DNA of 33,360 nucleotides from Candidatus Helicobacter avistercoris. GTDB taxonomy: Bacteria; Campylobacterota; Campylobacteria; Campylobacterales; Helicobacteraceae. The DNA lies in the NCBI GenBank assembly GCA_019115525.1, contig DXDJ01000049.1, forward strand, positions 1 through 33,360, read 5' to 3'. This document shows, piece by piece, positions 1 through 8,214 of the stretch. The position numbers and the translations under genes are program-made. Every line of letters starts with the position of its first letter. Position 1 is the stretch's first letter. Below the pieces are notes generated by a model. It worked only from the letters and a program-made list of their open reading frames with translations, did not search any database and was not told the DNA's origin.

Positions 1-38
1 AAAATATTTTTGGTAAAAATCTTTAGAAAGGAGGGACG

Positions 39-398
39 ATGTTAAGAAGGATTTTTTGCTCCTTAAAAATTAGTTTCTATCTAAAAAATTACTTCTTTGG
101 GTTAATTATCTACATTCTTCTTATGGGATATTATCTAGAGATGTTAATGGGAGGAGAATTTAAAGTAGCCGCACTTGTAATGAGTGTCAATCTATTTTTG
201 TTTCCTTTTGCAACACTAATGTATGAGGTAATAAGAGAAACTTTTCTTGGGGAGCAGGTTTTTATAATGAGCTTGAAGTATCTTTTTTTCTTAAAAGCAA
301 TTGTCAAACTCATTATTTTCTTTTTTTCAATTCCACTAGGTTGTTGTGGAATCTTATACATCATTTATAAAACAAGGAGAAATCATGATGAGGATTAA
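39..398 (+). CDS. Small hypothetical inner-membrane protein
   Basis: A 119-residue, strongly hydrophobic protein that I do not recognise. Three to four membrane segments are visible: roughly residues 16-34, 40-58 and 82-112, separated by short polar stretches, with a basic and acidic tail (KTRRNHDED). The start is well supported by AAGGAGG placed 6-7 bases before the ATG. It overlaps the following lipoprotein gene by 14 bases, so the two are probably co-translated and may act together at the cell envelope. No catalytic motif is visible and no function is proposed. Confidence 0.7.
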   Translation: MLRRIFCSLKISFYLKNYFFGLIIYILLMGYYLEMLMGGEFKVAALVMSVNLFLFPFATLMYEVIRETFLGEQVFIMSLKYLFFLKAIVKLIIFFFSIPLGCCGILYIIYKTRRNHDED

Positions 399-690
399 TA
401 CTCTAGCGATTGTTGGATTAATTGCCATTTCTTTTAATGGTTGTAATAGCAAAAAGAGCAAGCTTTCTAGTGCATATACCGATCTATGTCAAAGAACAGG
501 AATAGATTATGGATTGTGCAGATGCTTGGCAAAAGAAACCTTTGATAGTCTTGAAGATTCTGAAATTAATTTTCTAACAGCTCAAGTTATTCCAAATGAA
601 GCAAATAAAAAGAGGCTTCAGCAGATTCAACAAAAAATAGCCAATCTAATGCAAAGTGAAAAACTTCTAAAAAGCTGTCAGGGATATTGA
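385..690 (+). CDS. Small predicted lipoprotein
   Basis: The ORF track opens at 346, but the better start is the ATG at 385 (ATGATG), with AAGGAG about 6 bases upstream. This gives a 101-residue protein beginning MMRINTLAIVGLIAISFNGC. A basic start, a hydrophobic core and a Cys in a lipobox-like FNGC context at about residue 20 suggest a lipid-anchored envelope protein. The mature part has three further cysteines around residues 37-47 (LCQR...LCRCL) that could form disulfides. It overlaps the end of the upstream membrane protein gene, implying one operon. Its last 24 bases overlap the convergent gene on the other strand. I do not recognise the family. Confidence 0.65.
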   Translation: MMRINTLAIVGLIAISFNGCNSKKSKLSSAYTDLCQRTGIDYGLCRCLAKETFDSLEDSEINFLTAQVIPNEANKKRLQQIQQKIANLMQSEKLLKSCQGY

Positions 691-1230
691 TCTTAAAAGT
701 CTCAGCACCTTCAAGCGATTCTCGGCAAATTCTTTGTGGGCCTTGCTATGGCAATGATTACTCACACAAAACACTCCCAAAGCAGGGATATTAAATCTCC
801 TTGCCACAGATAGCACTGAGAAAAACTCCATATTCTCTAGCAAGATTCCTCTCTCTTTCATTCTAAGAGCATAAGCGGAATCTATGCAAATATAATTACT
901 AGAATTGACAATGGCTTGAGGGAGATTCAAATCAAGGATTTTGCTGATTGTTTCACATGAAACATTTTCAAGACTTTTGACTTCTTGCTTAAGGGGTGTA
1001 TAACTCTCTCCTACTAGCAATGAGCCTTCTATCTGAGTGGCTTGTGTGCTGACAAAAAGCTCTAGCAAATCCACTTCTTTATCATAGCTCCCTGCACTTC
1101 CTACAAATACCAAGCTCTCCACTTGCTCACTCATACAAAGTTTGCTTAGAGTGATTGCACTCTCTACCAACCCTACGCCAATACTCCTTGCAAACTCAAA
1201 CTCTTCACCATTTCCAGCACATACAAACAT
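667..1230 (-). CDS. Purine/nucleoside phosphorylase superfamily protein
   Basis: Predicted 187-residue member of the phosphorylase superfamily (PNP/UDP phosphorylase/MTA-SAH nucleosidase fold), which cleaves the N-glycosidic bond of nucleosides. Visible family features are the small-residue turn FVGSAGSY, GVGLVESAI near the N-terminus, and the C-terminal block ENMEFFSVLSVARRFNIPALGVFCVSN, matching the ribose-binding Met-Glu region and following core strand. It is shorter than classical PNPs (about 230-240 residues). The ORF track starts at 1257, but TTGGAG lies 5 bases before the ATG at 1230, which I prefer. It is divergent from rsmA with a 57-base gap. A gene of this type next to ksgA is, as I recall, also seen in Campylobacter. 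Substrate is not determinable here. Confidence 0.7.
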   Translation of the reverse strand: MFVCAGNGEEFEFARSIGVGLVESAITLSKLCMSEQVESLVFVGSAGSYDKEVDLLELFVSTQATQIEGSLLVGESYTPLKQEVKSLENVSCETISKILDLNLPQAIVNSSNYICIDSAYALRMKERGILLENMEFFSVLSVARRFNIPALGVFCVSNHCHSKAHKEFAENRLKVLRLLRSISLTAF

Positions 1231-1287
1231 TTTTTCTCCAACCATTTCCAAAAACAAGATAAAATCCTAACCAAAAGGAAACTTAGA

Positions 1288-2115
1288 GTGCATTATAAAG
1301 CAAAAAAGAAATACGGACAAAACTTCTTAAAAGATAGTTTCTTCTTGCGACAGATTGTCCAAGCGATTCCCAACACTTCCTCACAAGTGATTGAGATTGG
1401 GATTGGCTTGGGTGATTTGACCGATGAGCTACTCAAAATCCACAATTTGATAGCTTATGAGGTAGATGAAGACTTATGTTCTTTGCTTGCTAAAAGGCAT
1501 TCTAGTTTGCTAGAAACGCAAAAACTTAGACTGATCCTAGGCGATGTTTTGGAGATTGAGGGCTCCACAGGATGGCTACACCCAGAGCCATATTTTTTGG
1601 TATCCAACCTCCCTTACTACATCGCCACACTGATTGTCTTAAAGCTTCTTAGAGATGAGAAGTGTAAGGGATTTGTCGTGATGACCCAAAAGGAAGTGGC
1701 AGAAAAATTCTGCGCTCAAGTGGGGGAGAAAGAGTTTTGTGCTCTTAGCGTTATAGCTCAAAGTGTGGGAGAAATTGAGCTTCTTTTTGAAGTTCCTGCA
1801 AGTGCTTTTGAACCTGCTCCAAAAGTTACTTCAGCAGTATTTCGAGTGATAAAAAAACCTAACCACCCTAGAATGGAAGAGATAGAAAAACTTGAGGTTT
1901 TACTCAAAGCCGCATTTTGTGCGCCTCGTAAAAAACTAGAGAAAAATCTAGCAAATTTCTATCCCAAGCAAGAAGTTGAGGAGATTTTTTCACATCTAGG
2001 CATAGATAAAAATCTAAGACCTCATCAAGTCAGCACTACGCTCTATCACCAAATTTTAGAATATGAGGAAAAATATGGAAAACAACGAACAAAAGAATAT
2101 GCCGCACCACAATAG
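1288..2115 (+). CDS. rsmA: 16S rRNA (adenine1518-N6/adenine1519-N6)-dimethyltransferase RsmA (KsgA)
   Basis: Uses S-adenosylmethionine to dimethylate two adjacent adenines in the loop of the 3'-terminal hairpin of 16S rRNA during small-subunit assembly. The N-terminus KKKYGQNFLKD is the family hallmark. SAM motif I (VIEIGIGLGDLT) lies at about residues 35-46 and the catalytic NLPYY motif at about 107-111. The helical C-terminal domain ends in KNLRPHQVS. At 275 residues the length is usual. The start is a GTG at 1288 preceded by AAAAGGAAA. The last 41 bases overlap the start of rnj, a tight coupling also found in other Helicobacter. The family call is secure. Confidence 0.96.
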   Translation: MHYKAKKKYGQNFLKDSFFLRQIVQAIPNTSSQVIEIGIGLGDLTDELLKIHNLIAYEVDEDLCSLLAKRHSSLLETQKLRLILGDVLEIEGSTGWLHPEPYFLVSNLPYYIATLIVLKLLRDEKCKGFVVMTQKEVAEKFCAQVGEKEFCALSVIAQSVGEIELLFEVPASAFEPAPKVTSAVFRVIKKPNHPRMEEIEKLEVLLKAAFCAPRKKLEKNLANFYPKQEVEEIFSHLGIDKNLRPHQVSTTLYHQILEYEEKYGKQRTKEYAAPQ

Positions 2116-4072
2116 GGAGCAAGGAAGAGAGCGTCGAGCAAACAATAATGCTCCTAGAGAAAACAATAAAGAGGAAAAAAACGATCAAAACAAAGAGCAA
2201 AGACGCCCTCAAAATCGTCGCTGGAATGGCAAAAATAATCACGCTCACAACAATAAACCAAAAGAAGAAGGTGAAAACCTTGAGGGTGTAAGAGAGATTA
2301 AAAGTGTCAATGAAAAAGGCAATCTCAATCTCCACAGAGAACTCAAACGCAATGTAGATAACAACACAAGGATTCAGAAAGGAAGTCTAAATCCTCACTA
2401 CAAGCTCAACCTCAACACAAAAGCAAAAGTGAGAATCACTCCCTTAGGTGGTCTTGGAGAGATTGGGGGGAATATGACAGTGATTGAGACTGAAAAGTCT
2501 GCAATCATCATCGATGTAGGGATGAGCTTCCCTGATGAGAGTATGCCAGGGGTAGATATCCTAGTGCCTGATTTTAGCTACTTGCAAACTATCAAAGACA
2601 AGATTGAAGCAGTGATCATCACTCATGCACATGAGGATCACATCGGAGCCGTTCCTTATCTCTACAAAGTTATGCAATTCCCACTTTATGGAACACCGTT
2701 GCCTCTAGGAATGATTAGTGCGAAGTTTGATGAGCATGGGCTAAAAAAATATCGCTCACTCTTTAGAAGTGTAGAGAAGCGAAAGCCCATCAAAATCGGA
2801 GAATTTGAAATCGAGTGGATTCATATCACTCACTCAGTGATTGATGCCTCTGCTTTGGCAATCCGCACAGAAGCAGGGGTGATTCTTCACACAGGAGATT
2901 TTAAAATCGATCATACCCCTGTTGATGGGCTTCCCACAGATTTGCACCGATTGGCTCATTATGGAGAAGAGGGGGTAATGGTGCTTCTAAGTGATAGTAC
3001 AAACTCTCACAAAAGTGGCGTAACACCAAGCGAGTCAGTGGTAGGACCAACATTTGATGCACTTTTCAAACAAGCTGAGGGCAGGGTGATTATGAGTACA
3101 TTTAGCTCAAATATTCACCGAGTTTATCAAGCCATCAACTATGCAATCAAATACAATCGAAAAGTCGCTGTCATTGGAAGATCAATGGAGAAAAACCTAG
3201 AAATCGCAAGAGAGCTAGGCTATATCAATATCCCTCAAGGAATCTTCATCGAAGCTCATGAAGTAGAAAAATATCCTGATGAAGAAGTGCTAATCGTTAC
3301 CACAGGATCACAAGGGGAGACTATGAGTGCACTCTATCGTATGGCAACAGATGAGCATCGCCATATCAAAATGAAACCAAGCGATCTTGTTATCATCTCT
3401 GCCAAAGCCATCCCAGGCAATGAGGGTTCAGTCTCTGCTGTGATTAATTTCTTGCAAAAGAGTGGAGCAAGAGTGGTGTATCAAGACTTTAGCGAGATTC
3501 ATGTCAGCGGACACGCCGCCCAAGAGGAGCAAAAGCTTATGCTTCGCCTCATCAAACCAAAATTCTTCCTCCCAGTCCATGGAGAATACAATCACATTAC
3601 AAAGCACAAAGAAACAGCTATGAAGTGCGGTGTGCCTGAGAAAAATATCTATCTTATGGAAGATGGCGATCAAATCGAGGTCAATCCAAACTATATCCGC
3701 AAGGTTCGCTCTGTAAAAACTGGAAAAGTTTTCATCGATAATCAAGCTGATAGACAGATTGATTACAACACAATCCTAGATCGCCAAAACCTTGCAAGTG
3801 ATGGGATCCTCACTCTAAGTGCGAAAGTAAATAGAAAAAATATGGATTTTGATGGAGAGGTGAGGATTGCAAGCTTTGGACTAACAAATCCACGAGATGA
3901 AAAAGCTCTAAGCAAAGAAGTAATCGATACTCTCACTTTGATGCTCAAAGCATTCAAAAAAGATTTCAATGCCAAAAATATTGAAATTGAGGCGAGAAAT
4001 ATCCTCAAAAAACTGCTTTTCAAGCGTTACAAAAAATATCCTCTCCTCTCGCTTTCTTTCTTTGTGGATTAA
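2075..4072 (+). CDS. rnj: Ribonuclease J
   Basis: Metallo-beta-lactamase/beta-CASP ribonuclease with 5'-3' exo- and endonuclease activity; in Helicobacter it is the main mRNA-decay enzyme and works with the RNA helicase RhpA. The first ~110 residues are a low-complexity Asn/Glu/Arg-rich extension, typical of Helicobacter RNase J. The catalytic core follows: GGLGEIGGNM, then the zinc motif THAHEDHIG at about residues 184-192, then SGHAAQEE and LPVHGEY further on. The ORF track begins at 2063, but GAGGAAAA precedes the ATG at 2075 (MENNEQ), giving 665 residues. It overlaps rsmA and its stop abuts the ATG of kdsD. Confidence 0.95.
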   Translation: MENNEQKNMPHHNREQGRERRANNNAPRENNKEEKNDQNKEQRRPQNRRWNGKNNHAHNNKPKEEGENLEGVREIKSVNEKGNLNLHRELKRNVDNNTRIQKGSLNPHYKLNLNTKAKVRITPLGGLGEIGGNMTVIETEKSAIIIDVGMSFPDESMPGVDILVPDFSYLQTIKDKIEAVIITHAHEDHIGAVPYLYKVMQFPLYGTPLPLGMISAKFDEHGLKKYRSLFRSVEKRKPIKIGEFEIEWIHITHSVIDASALAIRTEAGVILHTGDFKIDHTPVDGLPTDLHRLAHYGEEGVMVLLSDSTNSHKSGVTPSESVVGPTFDALFKQAEGRVIMSTFSSNIHRVYQAINYAIKYNRKVAVIGRSMEKNLEIARELGYINIPQGIFIEAHEVEKYPDEEVLIVTTGSQGETMSALYRMATDEHRHIKMKPSDLVIISAKAIPGNEGSVSAVINFLQKSGARVVYQDFSEIHVSGHAAQEEQKLMLRLIKPKFFLPVHGEYNHITKHKETAMKCGVPEKNIYLMEDGDQIEVNPNYIRKVRSVKTGKVFIDNQADRQIDYNTILDRQNLASDGILTLSAKVNRKNMDFDGEVRIASFGLTNPRDEKALSKEVIDTLTLMLKAFKKDFNAKNIEIEARNILKKLLFKRYKKYPLLSLSFFVD

Positions 4073-5032
4073 ATGATGTTAGAGATTGCAAAAAAAGTCT
4101 TAAGAGATGAGGCAGAGGCACTCATCAAAGCGAGTGAGAGAATTGATGAGAGAGAGTTAAGAGGGATTGTAGATTCTATTCTTTCTTTGAAAGGAAAATT
4201 CATCGTGATGGGTGTGGGCAAAAGTGGGCATATCGGAGCTAAGATTGCTGCCACTTTGGCAAGTACAGGCACTCCTAGTTTTTTCATCCACCCAACAGAA
4301 GCACTTCATGGGGATTTGGGGATGATTGAAAAAGAAGATATGGTTTTAGCCATTAGTTTTAGTGGAGAGAGCGATGAGCTAAAAATGGTTCTTCCTCACA
4401 TCAAGAGAATCGGGGCCAAAATCATCACAATGACAAAAAACCCCAAAAGCTCAGTTTCACTCCTTGGGGATTATTTCTTAAGCCTTGAGATTGAGAAAGA
4501 AGCTTGTCCTCTTAATACCGCTCCTACAACTTCTACAACTCTCACTCTAGCCCTTGGGGATATGCTAGCAGTATGTTTGATAAAAGAGAGAAATTTCACT
4601 CATCAAGACTTTGCATCCTTTCACCCAGGAGGAGCACTAGGGAAAAGACTTTTTGTGAAAATCAAAGACTTGATGCAAAGAGACAATCTCCCCTTTATTG
4701 ACACCAAACTCTCCCTCAAAGACGCAATCATCACAATGAGTGAAGCAAGGCTTGGCAGTGCGATTGTGGTAGAGAATGGCAAACTTGTAGGAGTGTTAAG
4801 TGATGGGGATTTAAGAAGAGCGATGATGAGAAGTGATTTTGATTTTGAGCGTCCAGCAGTGGATTTTGCAACACTTCATCCTAGGGTATGTGAGGATGAA
4901 AATCTTTTGGCTTATGAGGCACTTAAGATTATGGAAGAAAATAAGATTCAGCTTCTACTTATCACGGATAAGGAAAAAAGAGTTTTGGGCGTTTTACATC
5001 TTCACACACTCATTGAGGCAGGGATCAAATGA
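4073..5032 (+). CDS. kdsD: D-arabinose 5-phosphate isomerase KdsD/KpsF
   Basis: Interconverts ribulose 5-phosphate and arabinose 5-phosphate, the first step towards Kdo for lipopolysaccharide. An N-terminal SIS sugar-isomerase domain (about residues 35-170) carries VMGVGKSGHIGAKIAATLASTG and ALHGDLGMI. Two CBS domains follow at about 205-315, including VGVLSDGDLRRAM. The length of 319 fits the KpsF/GutQ family. ATGATG follows directly on the rnj stop with no clear Shine-Dalgarno, so translation is probably coupled to rnj; the ATG at 4076 is an alternative start. It overlaps the next gene by ATGA. Confidence 0.94.
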   Translation: MMLEIAKKVLRDEAEALIKASERIDERELRGIVDSILSLKGKFIVMGVGKSGHIGAKIAATLASTGTPSFFIHPTEALHGDLGMIEKEDMVLAISFSGESDELKMVLPHIKRIGAKIITMTKNPKSSVSLLGDYFLSLEIEKEACPLNTAPTTSTTLTLALGDMLAVCLIKERNFTHQDFASFHPGGALGKRLFVKIKDLMQRDNLPFIDTKLSLKDAIITMSEARLGSAIVVENGKLVGVLSDGDLRRAMMRSDFDFERPAVDFATLHPRVCEDENLLAYEALKIMEENKIQLLLITDKEKRVLGVLHLHTLIEAGIK

Positions 5033-5283
5033 TAATCGATCCTTTGCTTGCACGAATCGATCAAATCTATACAGAAATAGAAGTGGCAAGAGAAGAGCTT
5101 CAAATCGCTCTAAATCTTGCTTCTCTCTCAATGCAAGACTATATCCTCATCAAACGAGGCTCAAAAGATATGCCAGAGCATCTCAGTGCTTGGGCATTTG
5201 AAGAGATCAACACTTCAGCAGATAAACTCAAAAGTACACTTGAAAAGCTTAATAAGCTCAGAAAAGAGTTTTTTGTGGTGTGA
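5029..5283 (+). CDS. Small helical hypothetical protein
   Basis: An 84-residue protein that begins in an ATGA overlap with kdsD and therefore belongs to the same operon. It is almost entirely helical with heptad-like spacing, for example ARIDQIYTEIEVAREELQ and ADKLKSTLEKLNKLRKEF, suggesting a short coiled coil. There is no signal peptide or membrane segment. I believe similar small genes follow kpsF in other Helicobacter, but I cannot name the family or function. Confidence 0.7.
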   Translation: MIIDPLLARIDQIYTEIEVAREELQIALNLASLSMQDYILIKRGSKDMPEHLSAWAFEEINTSADKLKSTLEKLNKLRKEFFVV

Positions 5284-5468
5284 ATCCCTTTTTTTAAAAG
5301 ATTACTTTTTATTCTTACTATACAAATCATAAAAAATAAATTATTAAAAAGTGAAATTCTCTTTCATATAAGTATTATTTAAAAATATTTTTTAATTCTA
5401 GTAATGATAATTTTTTTGATAGAATATTTTAAGATTTATCATATATAAAAATACTAAGAGGAAAGATT
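5284..5468 (+). promoter_or_regulatory. AT-rich intergenic region with likely promoter of the Zorya-like operon
   Basis: This 185-base gap is very AT-rich and contains no credible gene. TTTTTTTGATAGAAT ends in a -10-like TAGAAT at 5420-5425 preceded by a T-run, resembling Helicobacter sigma-80 promoters, which rely on a -10 box and T-rich upstream periodicity rather than a -35 box. A second candidate is the TATATAAAA sequence near 5442-5450. GAGGAAAG sits 5 bases before the ATG of the next gene. No strong GC-stem terminator for the upstream operon is visible. Confidence 0.4.
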
Positions 5469-6659
5469 ATGGGAATTGAAACTGTTGTTTCATTATGCAT
5501 TGTTATTTTAGTTTTTATCACAATGATTGGATTACGCTTTAAGAATAAAAACGTAGAAGGAAGTGCTACAAATATCATCATCGTAACAGGGATTTGTTGT
5601 ACTTTTTTTGGAATTTCTCTTGGACTTTTTAATTTAGATACAAATAATATTGAAAGTAATCTAGAAGACCTTATTGATGGAATAAAAACAGCATTTATAC
5701 CTTCAGCAGTTGCGATTACACTTGCTCTTTTTTGGAAAATATTTTCGCTTTTTAGTGCTGTTTTTGTAAAACAAAGTGAAGTAGCCACAGATTGCTCAAT
5801 TGACGATATCGTTGCACAGCAAAATGAAATTCAAAAACTTCTTCATATTCTTCTTAATTCCAAAGATTCTTTACTACTTGAATCTTTAGATGCAATCCGA
5901 AAAGAAACAGCAGTTGGTTTTAGAGATATGGGCGATAAGTTTGAGAAGTTTGCTGAAAAAATAGCAAGTGACAATTCTCAAGCTCTTATAGATGCATTAC
6001 AGGAAGTAATTCGTGATTTTAATGCCAAAATAAATGAGCAATTTGGTGAAAACTTTAAACACCTCAATGAAGCGGTAGGAAGACTATTGGATTGGCAAGA
6101 TCAATATGCAAATGAACTAGATAGAAAAATTCATTTCTTTAATTCATTACAGGCAACTCTAGAAGAACTATCCACAAATTACAGCCAAATCGTTGAGAAT
6201 TCAAAAGAATTTGAAAAATGTGCTAGAAGTCTCCAAGAAATTAATGAACATAATCTTTCCCAACAAGAATATCTTTCTGATAATCTAGAACAACTCTCTG
6301 AACTTTGCTCTACTTTACAAAGAGATATCCCAAACGTTGCTAATCAACTTCAAGAAATGGGTAAAGCCTCTCAAAATTTCTTAAATCAAGTAGAAGAAAC
6401 ACATACTAGCCTTATTCAAGATTTCAATTCATTCCACGAAAAAATTACTGATTCATTAGAAAAAAATATCACAGGTATTAGTGAGAAAATTGGAAATCAA
6501 GCAGAAGCTCTTCATAAGAATTTAGAATCTGCATTACAAGATTCTCTTAATAGTCTAGGTTCACAACTTGCCTCACTCTCTACTAAATTTGTCAATGATT
6601 ACACACCTCTAACCGAACAATTAAAACGAGTTGTTGAAATCTCAAAAGGAATTAAATGA
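5469..6659 (+). CDS. zorA: ZorA-like membrane motor protein of a Zorya-type defence system
   Basis: A 396-residue protein with three predicted membrane helices (about residues 5-22, 36-54 and 74-98), followed by about 300 residues of predicted helix rich in Glu, Gln, Asn and Leu. ZorA belongs to the MotA/TolQ/ExbB proton-channel family and forms a ring around ZorB, with a long helical tail in the cytoplasm; the layout here matches that. The start is supported by GAGGAAAG. It overlaps the next gene by ATGA. The tail is well short of the ~700-residue type I E. coli ZorA, so this would be a short-tailed version. A generic MotA/TolQ-type protein is the alternative, but TolQ and ExbB lack such a tail. 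Confidence 0.78.
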   Translation: MGIETVVSLCIVILVFITMIGLRFKNKNVEGSATNIIIVTGICCTFFGISLGLFNLDTNNIESNLEDLIDGIKTAFIPSAVAITLALFWKIFSLFSAVFVKQSEVATDCSIDDIVAQQNEIQKLLHILLNSKDSLLLESLDAIRKETAVGFRDMGDKFEKFAEKIASDNSQALIDALQEVIRDFNAKINEQFGENFKHLNEAVGRLLDWQDQYANELDRKIHFFNSLQATLEELSTNYSQIVENSKEFEKCARSLQEINEHNLSQQEYLSDNLEQLSELCSTLQRDIPNVANQLQEMGKASQNFLNQVEETHTSLIQDFNSFHEKITDSLEKNITGISEKIGNQAEALHKNLESALQDSLNSLGSQLASLSTKFVNDYTPLTEQLKRVVEISKGIK

Positions 6660-7366
6660 GTTTAAAAAGTAAAAAGAAAGAAGGGGAAGAATATTGGATT
6701 AGTCTAAGTGATATGATGACTGCTTTGGCATTATTGTTTTTGCTTATTGCAATCATCTATATGCTCAAAGTCAAAGACAGTGTCAAAGTTCCTCAAATTT
6801 ACAAAGAAGTAACACAGGGATTAAGCGAAGCTCTCAATAAAGAATTTGAACAAGATTTCAAAAAATGGGGAGCCGTTATGGATAAAGATTTGACTATTAG
6901 ATTTCAGTCTCCAGATATTCTTTTTGATACAAGTGAGTCTGAAGTAAAAGATCGTTTCAAACAAATTCTTGATGATTTTTTTCCAAGGTATCTCAACATT
7001 ATGATGAAGAAAGAATTCATCAATAATATTGAAGAAATTAGAATTGAGGGACATACTTCATCAGTATGGACGAAATATACACCAGAAGATATTGCATATT
7101 TTAAAAATATGGAGCTCTCCCAAGAAAGAACAATGAATGTGTTGGAATATATTTTTGAATCTCCACAAATGGACTTGGATAATAAAGAACGCAAATGGTT
7201 AAGAAGACATTTTAGGGCAATCGGCTTTTCTTCTGCAATTCCTCTAAATTCAAAAGGAGAAGAAGCAAAGACAAGAGAAGAAGAAGATACAAAACGCTCA
7301 CAAAGAGTTGAATTTAGAGTAAGAACAAATATTGAAGAAAAAATTGAAAAGGTTATCAATCAATGA
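6656..7366 (+). CDS. zorB: ZorB-like OmpA/MotB-domain protein of a Zorya-type defence system
   Basis: A 236-residue protein with a short basic N-terminus, then the block YWISLSDMMTALALLFLLI. Here one membrane helix (about residues 20-40) follows Asp19, the position of the proton-carrying Asp in MotB and ZorB. The periplasmic part (about 85-230) is an OmpA-like peptidoglycan-binding domain: DILFDTSES, IRIEGHTSS, LSQERTMNVLEYI and KRSQRVEFRV. In ZorB this domain anchors the ZorA-ZorB motor to the cell wall. The TS of GHTSS replaces the TD usual in OmpA/MotB. It is linked by ATGA overlaps to the genes on both sides, so subunit ratios are probably set by translational coupling. Confidence 0.82.
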   Translation: MSLKSKKKEGEEYWISLSDMMTALALLFLLIAIIYMLKVKDSVKVPQIYKEVTQGLSEALNKEFEQDFKKWGAVMDKDLTIRFQSPDILFDTSESEVKDRFKQILDDFFPRYLNIMMKKEFINNIEEIRIEGHTSSVWTKYTPEDIAYFKNMELSQERTMNVLEYIFESPQMDLDNKERKWLRRHFRAIGFSSAIPLNSKGEEAKTREEEDTKRSQRVEFRVRTNIEEKIEKVINQ

Positions 7367-8214
7367 AATTGATTGATTTTAAAACCTTTGAGCCATTAGA
7401 AAGACTTAGACAAATAATGGGTGCTGAATATATTCCATTAACTTCTAATTTTAATTTTATTGGACTTGATGAAGAAATAGAAAAATTACTTGAATCAAAA
7501 GGGATTGACATAAGTATAGAAGATCTAACTTATGGAAAAGATCAGACAATTCAATATAAAAATAAAAGAGTCATTCTTTATATTAGAGATTGGACAATTT
7601 ATTCTGAAAAACACTCAGAAAGTTCTCCAAAATTCCATATATCTTATTGTCAAACATTACAAAAGATGTTTGCAACTAAGCGTAAAAATCGATATGTTAT
7701 TGCTAGTAGAAATGATGGCTTATTTTTAGTTCATAGAATTGAAAATAATGAAATCAAAAGAACAGAAGAGGTTGAACTTGAGGTATGTAGCAATTGCTTA
7801 CATACAATAAGTTGGATGGGATACCATTCACAACTATCTAAATCAGAAAAACAAGAAATTAAAGATAGATTTACACTTGAGAATTTTTTTAAGTTTTATC
7901 CAAAAAATCTTATAGATGCGGTAGGAATTGCTCGAGATGAGATTGCCCGTAATAATGTATATCCTCCAAATTGGACTTATATTTCTGAAAAAACTCGAAA
8001 AGGGGTAAATTGGATGTGCCAAGAATGTGGTATTCATTTAGAAAAACACAAAAATTTTTTAGATGTTCATCACATTGATGGAAACAAAAGCAACTCTTTA
8101 TCCACAAATTTAAAAGTCTTATGTGTAGAATGCCACTCAAAAATACATTCACATATGCAACAATCTGATCGATTAAAAAATTTTCTAACTCTTAAAAAGT
8201 CCCTATTTATATAG
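7363..8214 (+). CDS. zorE: HNH endonuclease, ZorE-like effector of a type II Zorya system
   Basis: A 283-residue protein with a C-terminal HNH nuclease domain (about residues 215-265): zinc-binding CQECG, DVHHIDGNKSN with the catalytic His pair at about 236-237, then NLKVLCVECHSKIH with a second CxxC. The N-terminal ~200 residues hold a globular region including PKFHISYCQTLQKMFATKRK and a separate CSNC pair at about 142-145, possibly another zinc site. Type II Zorya systems are defined by ZorA, ZorB and the HNH protein ZorE, thought to attack invading DNA once the motor is triggered. Gene order, ATGA overlap and domain content all fit. A standalone HNH nuclease is the alternative but is unlikely in this operon. 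Confidence 0.8.
   Translation: MKLIDFKTFEPLERLRQIMGAEYIPLTSNFNFIGLDEEIEKLLESKGIDISIEDLTYGKDQTIQYKNKRVILYIRDWTIYSEKHSESSPKFHISYCQTLQKMFATKRKNRYVIASRNDGLFLVHRIENNEIKRTEEVELEVCSNCLHTISWMGYHSQLSKSEKQEIKDRFTLENFFKFYPKNLIDAVGIARDEIARNNVYPPNWTYISEKTRKGVNWMCQECGIHLEKHKNFLDVHHIDGNKSNSLSTNLKVLCVECHSKIHSHMQQSDRLKNFLTLKKSLFI

Noticed and set aside
2036-2335. Opposite-strand ORF of 99 residues at the rsmA/rnj junction, and the many similar antisense ORFs in the track
   Set aside because: They mirror real genes in other frames, lack ribosome binding sites and have Phe/Ile/Leu-rich compositions typical of shadows.
5469-7366. The first two genes of the defence cassette as a TolQ/TolR, ExbB/ExbD or flagellar MotA/MotB pair
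   Set aside because: The first protein has a ~300-residue helical tail absent from TolQ/ExbB, no flagellar or TonB genes are nearby, and a third coupled gene encodes an HNH nuclease.
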